64,000 nucleotides of DNA from Saprospiraceae bacterium (lineage in GTDB: Bacteria; Bacteroidota; Bacteroidia; Chitinophagales; Saprospiraceae): NCBI GenBank assembly GCA_016715105.1, contig JADKBO010000002.1:434001-498000 (forward strand), read 5' to 3'. The number at the start of each line of letters is the position of its first letter. Positions within the stretch are counted from its first letter, which is position 1. Position numbers and translations under genes: made by a program. Of the stretch, positions 53,435 through 62,314 are shown piece after piece. The notes below the pieces were generated by a model. That model saw only the letters and a list, made by a program, of their open reading frames with translations, searched no databases and had not been told where the DNA came from.

Positions 53435-53451
53435 GAACCCAGAAAGTGTTC
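53435..53451. repeat. Decayed copy of the GAACCC...GGGTTC palindrome
   Basis: GAACCCAGAAAGTGTTC followed by AATTTGATT. It has the same 17-base layout as copies at 62036 and 63939, with one mismatch in the stem. The rest of 53401-53666 shows nothing else. Confidence 0.5.
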
Positions 53452-53666
53452 AATTTGATTAAGGCGTGTCAAGCTTGGGGAATGAAGCTGCTAATTTGAT
53501 ACAACCCTTATTTGGGAATTGTTTGGAAAGAAAGTTGAACGGGATCATCAAAATTTCAACAGTAACGAAAAGATGAAGAAAGTCACCGGGGATTCAAACT
53601 AGTCCTATTACGAGAAGTTACTGGTTTAGCGTTATGTTTTTGTCTTAGTTTTTTAACTTCACCAAC

Positions 53667-54533
53667 CTATCTTCTCGCGTTAAAATAAGATTCAAAATTA
53701 TCGCAAGATGAAACCAAATCATCGAAGAAATCATGATAGTCTTCGTGCAACTCTTTATAATATTGATTAATAGCCAAAGGCGAATCAATTTTGGAGAATT
53801 GAAAATGCTCGTCTTCAAAGTATTTGTAACTCAGTGTATGATTCTCACAGCGAATTAACATGCTTAAACATAAAGCTTTGAATTTATCGGTCTTGGCGTG
53901 CTGTTTTGCAAGTAAATAATACTTTTTAGCTAAAATTGATTGACGAAATTCTGCTTCATCTTCAATAAATGAAAGGGAATATCTAGACCAAGTCTTTATT
54001 CTTCGCATCATCGACACATTTCCTTCATGCCCCATATTGTAATATGCATTAGCTACTAAAAAATAATAGTAATCTCTATCTATTTCATTTGTGTTTTCAG
54101 CTTTTTTTAAATATGTAAGGAGTTGTTTAGTAATCGTGTACTTATTTAATAGAATGGTGTCTTTGGGAGTTATAAATTTTGGTGTATATTTTAAATGATA
54201 AAAAGGGTTTTTGTCAAAGACGTTGTTCTTTTCCTCCCACATGGTATAAAATCTGGACAAGTACGGTTGGTTTATTTTATAAAACGAAACAAGTGCATTT
54301 TCCAACTTATTTTGTCGAATATATTTTGTACCCAGCAAATCATACAATCGAGGTAGATCTTCTCTTATTTCCTTATACATGAATACTGAAAAAGAGTCAT
54401 TTAAATCCTTGTTTTTTTGAATATTATCTATCAAAAATTGCGTTTGTTCTGGTGTGTAAATAACATCCATATAGTCAAAGTAATCCTGAAAATAATCAGT
54501 GTACGAATGCTTTTTGTTTTTAATGTTTTCCAA
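53667..54533 (-). CDS. C-terminal part of a large secreted protein broken by frameshifts
   Basis: 288 residues, helical, with the start ENIKNKKHSYTDYFQDYFDY. One more T in the TTT run at about 54535 (giving SPVFLENIKNK) joins it to the segment at 54431-54988. Helix-rich composition fits a TPR-like solenoid. No named family. The C-terminus ends naturally at 53667. Confidence 0.55.
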   Translation of the reverse strand: MENIKNKKHSYTDYFQDYFDYMDVIYTPEQTQFLIDNIQKNKDLNDSFSVFMYKEIREDLPRLYDLLGTKYIRQNKLENALVSFYKINQPYLSRFYTMWEEKNNVFDKNPFYHLKYTPKFITPKDTILLNKYTITKQLLTYLKKAENTNEIDRDYYYFLVANAYYNMGHEGNVSMMRRIKTWSRYSLSFIEDEAEFRQSILAKKYYLLAKQHAKTDKFKALCLSMLIRCENHTLSYKYFEDEHFQFSKIDSPLAINQYYKELHEDYHDFFDDLVSSCDNFESYFNARR

Positions 54534-54988
54534 GAAACGGGTGAATTTTCATCCCAAGATTTATCAAGCGTGGAATAAAGCAAAGACGCTTCAGTGGTGT
54601 TTCCCAAATATTCCAACTCTTTTCCTATTGCAAAAATAAATTGCCCGTTCTTTTGATTGGCGAGAATCGTTGATTGGATTTCAGGGTGAATTTTTGCGTT
54701 TCCATTGACTTGATTTGCAGTAAGTGCTAAAGCTTTAATAATTTGTAATTGGTTTAAAATTGTTTTGTCTGATGTTGATTTTTCTAATTGATTGACTAAT
54801 GACAAACATGTATTGTAATCTCGGGTCATGAATTGAAGATATGCTTTGCAGTATTGCCATAAAAACGGATTTTCTACTTTTAATAAATCAATAGAATTGA
54901 CAAAATCTAATACTTCCTTGGCGTACAATCTATCGCGCTCAGAACGATTGAGTGTTTGTTGAGTAAATTGTCTATTTTTCCAACCCAA
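54431..54988 (-). CDS. Middle part of a large secreted protein broken by frameshifts
   Basis: 185 residues: NRQFTQQTLNRSERDRLYAK, EVLDFVNSIDLLK, CLSLVNQLEKSTSDKTILNQ. The last 40 residues are out of frame. The upstream fragment joins it by two compensating changes: one fewer C in ACACCCAT, one more A in GGAAAAATAG. Together they give TPYYTLFQPSISSDYWVGKN. Confidence 0.55.
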   Translation of the reverse strand: MGWKNRQFTQQTLNRSERDRLYAKEVLDFVNSIDLLKVENPFLWQYCKAYLQFMTRDYNTCLSLVNQLEKSTSDKTILNQLQIIKALALTANQVNGNAKIHPEIQSTILANQKNGQFIFAIGKELEYLGNTTEASLLYSTLDKSWDENSPVSWKTLKTKSIRTLIIFRITLTIWMLFTHQNKRNF

Positions 54989-54991
54989 TAA

Positions 54992-55969
54992 TCAGATGAA
55001 ATGGATGGTTGAAACAAAGTATAATATGGGTGTTAAAACATAGTCTTCAATTTTATTGATTTCTCGGAGTAATAAAAACGAAAGGCCATCCAGTGAAGGA
55101 TAAATTTTATAAATATTTTGGAGATACGGCAACGCTTTGTCAGGTTTTTCTATGCCATGTAGCAAGTAGACATTTGCTTTCTCAACAGGCGATTTTGCAA
55201 ACTTCAATGTTTGTTCTACTGGAACTTTTGAATTGAAGTGTTGATGGCAAGCAAAACGTTTATCTACTGCATTGGCAAAAACTTGTGCCAATTCAAAATT
55301 AGCAAGCGCATCATTTTTTTCTGTAAAGCTATTGAAATATAAACTCCAATAATACAGAATATCTTTTTCAGAATTTTTAAAAGTGGAGTCAAACAACGAT
55401 TGAATAATATCAAAATGATTATTGTACCACGCTAATCTGATAGCCAAAAAGGCATATCGTTTTTTCAGATCTTTATCAAACACGTGATTCGCAGACAAAA
55501 TTGCTTTGTGCATCAATTCTGATCGTTTCTGTTTTACAATATTTGTTTTTCGCTCCCAAGGGTCTTCCTGCAAAGAGTTGAAAAACTCACAAGTCTTTGC
55601 AAACCGAAGATAGTTTAAAGCAGCAGTGTCGTTTTGTTGATATAGATAATCAATCATTTCGTTCTGCGAGTTTTTATAAATATTTGAAATAGGGAGTTGG
55701 TAAAGTGCAAAATCAATTGAACTTAAGTCTACTTTTCCTCGGCAATATTCAAACCATAATTTTTTATTCGGTAAAACAAATTCTTCTGGGATAAAACCTT
55801 CATAAGAAGAAAACAAATCTGCGGAATAATTAAAATTCGAATATGTACTATATCCGAAAGCCAATGGATTGAGAAGTGAAATGCGTGTATTTTCACCATA
55901 AGGATAATATCCGCAGGCATGCGAAATGTTATAAGCTAAAATCAGTATAAAAAGCAGAAAGTTCTTCAT
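54992..55969 (-). CDS. N-terminal part of a large secreted protein broken by frameshifts
   Basis: 325 residues. Signal peptide MKNFLLFILILAYNISHACG. Then ENTRISLLNPLAFGYSTYSN and long helical segments with TPR-like spacing. The repaired protein spans 53667-55969, about 765 residues. Not recognised. It overlaps the upstream gene by 41 bases, so the two were co-transcribed. Confidence 0.6.
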   Translation of the reverse strand: MKNFLLFILILAYNISHACGYYPYGENTRISLLNPLAFGYSTYSNFNYSADLFSSYEGFIPEEFVLPNKKLWFEYCRGKVDLSSIDFALYQLPISNIYKNSQNEMIDYLYQQNDTAALNYLRFAKTCEFFNSLQEDPWERKTNIVKQKRSELMHKAILSANHVFDKDLKKRYAFLAIRLAWYNNHFDIIQSLFDSTFKNSEKDILYYWSLYFNSFTEKNDALANFELAQVFANAVDKRFACHQHFNSKVPVEQTLKFAKSPVEKANVYLLHGIEKPDKALPYLQNIYKIYPSLDGLSFLLLREINKIEDYVLTPILYFVSTIHFI

Positions 55970-56693
55970 TGGTAAAATTTTTGAATTGCAGTTCGTCTAG
56001 GTGAAAAAGGGTAACTGTAGTGTATTTGTCAAATTCAATGTACTGTTTCAACAAAGTAATGGCACCTTTAATTTTCGGATCATCTATTTCTTCATATTTT
56101 ATGTTATCACCGACGCGCAAAAAAGTATTATTGACTAAAGTATCCTGTACAACGGTGTACCAAAGTGGCTTTTCCTGTTTCAAAATTGTTTTTAGCTGTT
56201 TGGTATCGGTATAGAGTACTGCGGAAAAACGCTCATCATGATACACCTGTGCCCATGAATAAATCGGGAGCGCTATATCCACATGTTTTGGATATTGCCT
56301 CACATCTTTCAAATAACTTTTGAGTTCCGATAAATCGAGGATAGAGTTTTTATTAGAATTTTCAAGTGGGCTGAGCAAATTATAACACATCAAGGTTACT
56401 CTGTCCACAGGCGGAACGCCCATCTTTTCACGGTATTTATATGGGTACAATCTTAAAGTACAGCTGATTTGTTTACCTGAAATTGACTTTAGTTTTTGAA
56501 GAAAATAGAAATAATTGTCTTTCGTTTTTGGTGTCCAATCGCAGTCCATTTGAAACTCAGTGATTGTCTCATCTTTAAATTCTTCTGTTTTATATTTCAA
56601 TAGTTCGGAAGAAAAAAGTCTAAAGAAATAAGAAAAAGATGAATGCGTTAAATTAGCAGAGCCAACCTGAACAATCATCTCGCACATGATCAT
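55929..56693 (-). CDS. TIM-barrel-like protein, 5' end lost (DUF3142-like)
   Basis: 254 residues with ITEFQMDCDWTPKTKDNYFY, SGKQISCTLRLYPYKYREKM, PPVDRVTLMCYNLLSPLE, ILDLSELKSYLKDVRQYPKH, VDIALPIYSWAQVYHDERF. This series of strand ends resembles secreted glycosidase-like TIM barrels of the DUF3142 kind. There is no signal peptide, and the first 30 residues look unrelated. The gene runs into the degraded transposase at its 5' side, so it is probably truncated. Confidence 0.55.
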   Translation of the reverse strand: MIMCEMIVQVGSANLTHSSFSYFFRLFSSELLKYKTEEFKDETITEFQMDCDWTPKTKDNYFYFLQKLKSISGKQISCTLRLYPYKYREKMGVPPVDRVTLMCYNLLSPLENSNKNSILDLSELKSYLKDVRQYPKHVDIALPIYSWAQVYHDERFSAVLYTDTKQLKTILKQEKPLWYTVVQDTLVNNTFLRVGDNIKYEEIDDPKIKGAITLLKQYIEFDKYTTVTLFHLDELQFKNFTNEELSAFYTDFSL

Positions 56694-56745
56694 TCAAAAC
56701 GCATTCATCAAAGGCAATTGCCTTATAGGTGCAATTTTATTAAAA

Positions 56746-57917
56746 ATGTCTGGTATTGGAGTGGTCCAGAAGAGATTTATTTGTCACCTGTTGATTTTAA
56801 TAATGTGTATACGGGGAAAGATCAATTTTCTTCAATTAAGACAACTGCGGCTCATACTCAAGACACAGCTACAGGAGCAACTTCAACAAGCAGTTTGATT
56901 GGCTGGAATTCAATACTATTTTTGTGAAGAATCAATGCAGTGACGAACTCATAATAGGGTTTGATCCAAGTTTTATAAGTAAATCAGGTAAGTGTACACC
57001 AGGGCTAGGATATTTTTATTCAGGATGCAGTAGTAGATATGAAAAAAGGCTTAGAGATAGGCTGCTATAGTTTAATTGATGTAAAGCAAAACACGGCTTA
57101 TCACCTCTATGCTGCTCAATCAAAAGCCCAACAAGGACAGATGAAGGAAGAACAATGATGGATCAATATATTGACCAATTCAAATCGTTGGGAGAGAAAT
57201 TAAAGACTATATCCACTGTATTAGTGGCGGATGCTTATTTTAGCAAATATGGTATGCTCAGGTGGTAATTAATCAAGGAATGGAATTAATATCAAGGTTA
57301 AGGAGTGACGCCAACTTAAGATATCTTCATAATGGGCCACAAAAATCAGGAAGGGGAAGAAAGAAAAAATTTGCTGGAAAGGTGAATACTAAAAAGATTG
57401 ATAAGAGAAGAGTGAGGCACATATATGAGGACGAACAGACTCGCATTTTTAGTCTAATTGTAAATTCTGTAAATCTAAAAATGAACATACTGTTAGTGTG
57501 TGTAGAGAATCTAGATCCAACAAGGTAATGTAAAAAATATGCAGATGTATTTTTCGACGAATTTAGAGAGGATCAGATTCAAGTGGTAGAATACTATAAA
57601 GCAAGATTTCAAATGGAATTCAATTTTAGAGATGCTAAACAATTTACAGGACTAACGAATTGCCAAGCTAGGGCCAAGAGCGGTTAGATTTTCACTTCAA
57701 TGCTACTTTGACAGCTATCAACATTGGTAAAAGTGTCGCACGAAAAGGAATAGCTAAAGATATATCAATTCCCATATCAATAAGGGACGTAAAGACAGAG
57801 TTATCAAATCATTTACTGCTCAATTTTATTTTTTCAAAGTTCGGAATTGACCCAGACTTGCAAAAAAATAAATCATGCATCAAGGAAATATTGGATTTTG
57901 GTAAAATTGCAGCTTAA
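56746..57917 (+). pseudogene. Degraded DDE transposase (IS remnant)
   Basis: About 390 codons broken by at least five frame changes. Fragments in order: RFICHLLILIMCIRGKINFL, NFNKQFDWLEFN, ELIIGFDPSFISKSGK (first Asp), LEIGCYSLIDVKQNTAYHL, STVLVADAYFSKYG (second Asp), LISRLRSDANLRYLHNGPQK, ARFQMEFNFRDAKQFTGL (Glu). The catalytic DDE residues survive. Family assignment is uncertain. TGCAATTTTA at 56730-56739 and its reverse complement at 57902-57911 may be remains of the ends. Confidence 0.75.
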
Positions 57918-58209
57918 ATTGCTTCCGAACCATTGATTTATTTGCCTCACTTTTGAAATAAATATGTTCTTGATTCAGAATTACATGTGCACACGTTATA
58001 ACTTGATTTGCAGAATCTAAAACAAAGCCACTTCCTATGATTTTAGAGTTATTTTCGATAAAGCCAAAGGAATTTACATCTAGTTTAAATGATTGAGCAG
58101 TTAATTGGAATGAAAGGATAAATGAAAAGAGAATTATATTAGAACATTTGAAATTGGCATAACAAGTTTTATATAGAGTTGAAGAATTAAAGGATAAAGA
58201 TCTATTCAT
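57880..58209 (-). pseudogene. N-terminal fragment of a secreted trypsin-like protease
   Basis: About 97 original residues: a signal peptide ending SFQLTAQ, then IIGSGFVLDSANQVITCAHV with the catalytic-histidine site TCAHV. The remaining Asp and Ser parts are missing. The last dozen codons (57880-57917) come from the transposase remnant. The real gene ended by truncation near 57918. Confidence 0.65.
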
Positions 58210-58533
58210 AAGTCATCGGTTAATTTAAAATAAAGATTTCTTACTTATCTTTTTATTAAATACATATTTATATTAGCTCAAGCAATTCTAAAATATATTA
58301 ATATATGTTAGTTTAGCTGACATTAGCGTCATACATGTTTGTATTGCTGTTGTCTAGTTTAAAACGCTTAAGTTTGAGCTTTTTAAACAAATTATTTTCA
58401 CCAACGTATATTTTAAATATTGTCAATATACAGATTTAAAGGAGTCAATTATTCTGTTACTATTTGTGCAAAAGAGGTAGCAACCCGCAAGAAGATAGGG
58501 CTAATTTACACGTTATTCTAAATGATGTCTTTT
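58210..58533. other. Intergenic region with a 14-base palindrome
   Basis: ATATATTAATATAT at 58293-58306, flanked by AGCT motifs at 58275 and 58315. No gene or promoter that I can support. Confidence 0.3.
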
Positions 58534-59425
58534 TTAGTCGAAGAATAAAGTATATTCATCCCATTTGTGAATTATAAATGGAATATTCTTGTACTTTTCT
58601 TGAACAGTTTGAGAAAAAATACTTAGAGGATAATCTCTCTGTCTACCTTTTCCATGACCTCCAATTGCAGAACTACTTAAGTACTGTGACATTGAAATCA
58701 TGTTTCTATATTCCCAACTTATCTTTCGATATAATGCACTTATCAAAGACCCAATAGGGAAATAGTTTGGCACTTCTGAATTAGTTGCAATATCTCTTTT
58801 CATGTAACTTACAGATATTTTGTTTTGAACTATCGATTTCATTGTAGTCCAAATTCCTAAATCAGAGACGCAGACCAAATCAGGAACCTCAATTGGATGG
58901 TTTATTTGATTTGTATCGTTAAACCATATATTTGATTCTATGTTTTCTTTAGGGTTTGAATTGGGGTGTTTCCATGAATGACTATGAGCTAATAATCCAT
59001 AAACTATAGGGGAATGCAGTTCTTTGTATGGAGAACCTTCTCTGCGAACAGACAACGATTTTAGTATTTTAGAGTTTTCAAATAACGTGTTGATATGGCT
59101 ACTTTTAAGTGTGTTTTTGCATTCAAAGGCTGCTAAAACACCAGCCTCTAAATAAATTTTCTTATTCAGCAATTTATTTGGATATTCAGGCTTTAAGACA
59201 ATAATATCAACCTGAGGACTTTTTTTTCCATCATACCCCATAATTCTACCCTTTGTGCGAACATTAAAATTTGAAGGGAGCCAATCTCTTAAAATTTGTG
59301 CCCAGTTCTCTTCTCCTTCGTCTCCTGCGGTTCCTGGATCGTCTTTGGTGTCCTTGAAGATTCTTATATATTCTTCTCTTATTTCTCTTTCACTTGAGCC
59401 TAAAATATTCTAAATCTCTATTCAT
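58534..59425 (-). CDS. DUF6602-type nuclease-like protein, frameshifted near its start
   Basis: About 295 residues once repaired. N-terminus MNRDLEYLGSSEREIREEYI after removing one T from the TTTT run near 59409; the body frame otherwise opens at that point, with a first internal ATG at 59241. Core: ENWAQILRDWLPSNF, KSPQVDIIVLKPEYPNKLL, VLAAFECKNTLKSSHINTL. The D...ExK spacing is that of PD-(D/E)xK-fold nucleases, which is how DUF6602 proteins are described. A defence or DNA-processing role is inferred only. Confidence 0.62.
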
Positions 59426-59470
59426 TTCGCTTTAGTTGTTCGTTTTGTTTTAGTCATTTTCATCTTAGGA

Positions 59471-59677
59471 TTATGTGGCTTTACGATGTAGCATGCATGT
59501 CACATTATTTGATATTCTTTCACCATAGACTTGATAACGATTTTTTAATCTATTCTTGACGATATGCATAATTTGAGTAAACAATTCAGCATATTTATCT
59601 CTGTCATGAAGATTAAATTCACTTCTAAGTAATGGCGTTATTTCATAATAGTAAATAGTTATTTTTATTGACTTCAT
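59471..59677 (-). CDS. Small protein upstream of the DUF6602 gene, unknown
   Basis: 68 residues: KITIYYYEITPLLRSEFNLH, DRDKYAELFTQIMHIVKNRL. Helical, charged. Not recognised. It stops 46 bases before the DUF6602 start on the same strand and may be its partner. Confidence 0.45.
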   Translation of the reverse strand: MKSIKITIYYYEITPLLRSEFNLHDRDKYAELFTQIMHIVKNRLKNRYQVYGERISNNVTCMLHRKAT

Positions 59678-59798
59678 AGTTTATTTAAATATTGTTTCGG
59701 GTATTGTGCCCATATTTAATGTTTTTTGAAATTTATGGATTTGCATTTTAGATGCTTATCAACAGAGACAACTTCATTACTAAAAAGTTTAGGCCGCA

Positions 59799-59806
59799 CA
59801 AATATA
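59799..59806 (-). promoter_or_regulatory. Candidate -7 element with nearby inverted repeat
   Basis: Minus strand TATATTTG. Just upstream of it (59811-59828) is TATCTAT-TATT-ATAGATA, a perfect 7-base inverted repeat in the position of an upstream operator. It points to the gene at 59677, about 120 bases away. Confidence 0.35.
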
Positions 59807-59960
59807 ATACTTATCTATTATTATAGATAAAAATTATTAATCGATAAGCAGATGCAGTTCCTGACACTTATATTGTAAAAGGAAAATTTAGCACTACAAC
59901 AAATTAACAAAAGGCATAAACGCACCAGCCCTAATTTTGATCATTTTCTGAAAAACAAAA

Positions 59961-61526
59961 TCACCCCATCACACCCATCAAAGCCTTCCTTCCATCAACC
60001 CCCTTCCGACTCTCCACCACACTACCCATCATCTCCAACCTGAGCTTACCACCAGCCAAATCCAAACGTAACTTATCACTGTGGATGCCTTCGGTAAACT
60101 TGGCAACGAGGCGGAGCTGGTCATCGGATTCCCAATAAGCAGAACCCGCAAAAGGAATGTTTATTTGGTTGGAGTCCTTGGGCAATAAGCCATAGTTTTT
60201 GGCGGGATTTTTGGCCCAACCATCATAAGCAAATACAGAGGTCATCGCAACACCAGCTTTGGTGAGTGTGAGGCTGCAGTTTTTATCGGTAAAAGCGAGG
60301 CCTACTTTTTGGATGTCCAAATCATTGTTTTCCAAGGTAAAGGAATGGGATTGGCCTTGGTGTTTGGCCGCGATTGTAGGTGTTGATTTTTTGGTCGGAA
60401 TCTGGAGTGTGGTCATCTTTTGGTTTAGAGCAGCGAGCGCTTGGGGGTTTTCGGTCAGGGCATTTTCTTTGAAAGCAGGAAGCAGGGTGTCCCAGGCAAT
60501 CTGCATAGACTTACCCATGTCCCAACTTTCGCTGTTGATGGCAAGAACGGCGTCGTATTGGGGCATGACGATGCAATATTGGCCGTAAGCACCGTCGCCG
60601 CGATAGAAGCCCGGCTTGCAGCGCCAGAATTGGTAACCATAACCTTGGCCCCAGTCACTGTCATTGTCTTGCGATGGGCCTTGTTTTTTGGTCGCTTCCT
60701 CGACCCAGCTTTCAGAAATCAATTGTTTGCCCTTCCAATTACCTTTTTGCAAGTACAACTGTCCGAATCTAGCGATCGATTCTGTGCTCACGCGTAAGCC
60801 GTAACCAGCGGTGTTGAGACCTTGTGGTGATTCTTCCCAGTCGTAGTCGGTGATGCCCAGTGGATCAAATAAACGCGGTTTGAGAAATTGCACCAGCGTC
60901 TCACCCGTGATTTTATGGACGATGGCACCCAACATATACGTAGCGCCGGTATTGTATAAAAAGTGACTGCCCGGCGCATGTGGTACAGGGTGAGCCAACC
61001 AATTCTGCACCCAGGTTTTTGTAGCATCGCCCCGGAAAGCGGGTTCGGTTTCATTGCCGGTATTCATGGACAAAAGGTGATGGACCGTCATGGCTTTGAG
61101 ATTGGCAGAAACATCGGAGGGTAAAGATTCGGGGAAAAACGAAATGACGGAATCGGTCACTTTGAGTTTGCCGGCATCCACCAATAAGCCAATGGCTGTG
61201 CTGGTAAAACTTTTGGAAAGGGAGTACAGGGTGTGTTTTCCACCTTTTTCGAAAGGCGCCCAATAAGCTTCTGCAATTTTTTTGCCGTGTCTGATCAGCG
61301 AAAAACCATGCCACTCGTAGTCGCATTTATTGGCCGCTTCAATGAAATTGAGGATGGCTGACGAAGAAATTCCTTGAGATTCGGGGCTTGCGGTCATAAA
61401 ATAGGGAGCAGAACCATTAGAGGAAGCAGTCGCCGCCGTTTTGCAACTCTGCATTAAAACGCTTGGAAAACTCATTACAGCACTTCCCAATGCTGCCGCC
61501 TTGATAAAATCTCTTCTTTTTGTCAT
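59961..61526 (-). CDS. Tat-exported serine hydrolase, class C beta-lactamase family
   Basis: 521 residues from MTKRRDFIKAAALGSAVMSF, a twin-arginine signal (RRDFIK); earlier in-frame codons add no signal. Lipobox-like SVLMQSCKT. The catalytic SxxK is in YSLSKSFTSTAIGLLV; the Tyr-x-Asn-like site is in LYNTGATYML; the third box is GDGAYGQYCIVMPQ. G+C is visibly higher than in the rest of the window, which may mean acquisition or strong expression. Likely a peptidase or esterase. Confidence 0.87.
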   Translation of the reverse strand: MTKRRDFIKAAALGSAVMSFPSVLMQSCKTAATASSNGSAPYFMTASPESQGISSSAILNFIEAANKCDYEWHGFSLIRHGKKIAEAYWAPFEKGGKHTLYSLSKSFTSTAIGLLVDAGKLKVTDSVISFFPESLPSDVSANLKAMTVHHLLSMNTGNETEPAFRGDATKTWVQNWLAHPVPHAPGSHFLYNTGATYMLGAIVHKITGETLVQFLKPRLFDPLGITDYDWEESPQGLNTAGYGLRVSTESIARFGQLYLQKGNWKGKQLISESWVEEATKKQGPSQDNDSDWGQGYGYQFWRCKPGFYRGDGAYGQYCIVMPQYDAVLAINSESWDMGKSMQIAWDTLLPAFKENALTENPQALAALNQKMTTLQIPTKKSTPTIAAKHQGQSHSFTLENNDLDIQKVGLAFTDKNCSLTLTKAGVAMTSVFAYDGWAKNPAKNYGLLPKDSNQINIPFAGSAYWESDDQLRLVAKFTEGIHSDKLRLDLAGGKLRLEMMGSVVESRKGVDGRKALMGVMG

Positions 61527-61691
61527 GTTGTGCCTTTTACGATTGAATTTAAAATGTGAGCTAATGTACAAAATATTTTCAGTGATCAACTCTCAGCTTT
61601 CAGTGATCAGCAATCAGTTCTCAGCTTTTTGAAACGATATGCGTGATTTGGCTGCGAGCTTCGAGCCACGAGCTTCGAGCTGCTGTGAGAA

Positions 61692-61734
61692 GTGAAATGT
61701 GAAATGTGAAATGTGAGATGTGAGATGTGAAATG
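61692..61734. repeat. Heptamer array (GTGAAAT/GTGAGAT)n in copy 1
   Basis: About six units of GTGAAAT with GTGAGAT variants. Matching array in copy 2 at 61992-62034. A third, unrelated array (CGGAAAT)n follows at 62258-62297. Confidence 0.8.
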
Positions 61735-62035
61735 CATAACGTAGAATGGGTTTAATTTGAAGTTTCATGATTTTGGTTGACAACTTTTATTCCATATTCC
61801 ATTAGTTGTTGAGTTCGTGAATTCGTGGCAATTTAAATTAATGGAAATCGGATACCCATTAAACGGTCCTGTATGGGACAAAATATCGGTAACCAAACAT
61901 ATACATAGAAGTCTTCGTGCCGTCAGGTACGACATGTAAACGTGTGGAAGAGCAAGCAGCTCCGATCTTCGAGCCACGAGCTTCGAGCTGCTGTGAGATG
62001 TGAGATGTGAGATGTGAATTGGGATGTGAAATGCA

Positions 62036-62052
62036 GAACCCAGACTGGGTTC
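62036..62052. repeat. GAACCC-AGACT-GGGTTC palindrome
   Basis: 6-base stem and 5-base loop, preceded by GCA and followed by AATTTGA. Same element as the IS target and as 63939-63955. Confidence 0.7.
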
Positions 62053-62257
62053 AATTTGAAGTTTCATGATTTTGGTTGACAACGTTTATTCCATATTCCA
62101 TTAGTTGTTGAGTTCGTGAATTCGTGGCAATTTAAATTAATGGAAATCGGATACCCATTAAACGGTCCCGTATGGGACAAAATATGGGTAAGCAAGCATA
62201 TACATAGAATCTTTCGTGCCGTCAGGTACGACATGTAAACGTGTGGAAGAGCAATCC

Positions 62258-62297
62258 AGTGGAAATCGGAAATCGGAGATCGGAAATCGAAAATCGT
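62258..62297. repeat. Heptamer array (CGGAAAT)n
   Basis: GGAAATC, GGAAATC, GGAGATC, GGAAATC, GAAAATC in sequence, five 7-base units with small changes. Confidence 0.75.
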
Positions 62298-62309
62298 TAT
62301 GCAGAACCC

Positions 62310-62314
62310 TGAAA
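62310..62314. repeat. Target-site duplication TGAAA (left)
   Basis: Same five bases at 63748-63752, right after the other end of the IS element. Confidence 0.85.

Larger units (their letters stand above)
61661..62254. repeat. Two long direct-repeat copies of about 290 bases
   Basis: Copy 1: 61661-61955; copy 2: 61969-62254. Both begin TCGAGCCACGAGCTTCGAGC, hold a heptamer array, then a shared block (GAAGTTTCATGATTTTGGTT, ATTCGTGGCAATTTAAATTA, AGGTACGACATGTAAACGTG). The copies differ in the length of the heptamer part. No gene runs through them. The preceding 61527-61660 has only short CAGTGATCA-type repeats. Confidence 0.85.

Noticed and set aside
58293..58306. Replication origin or protein-binding site at ATATATTAATATAT
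   Set aside because: A single A+T-only palindrome in an A+T-rich region is expected by chance; no DnaA-box cluster is seen.
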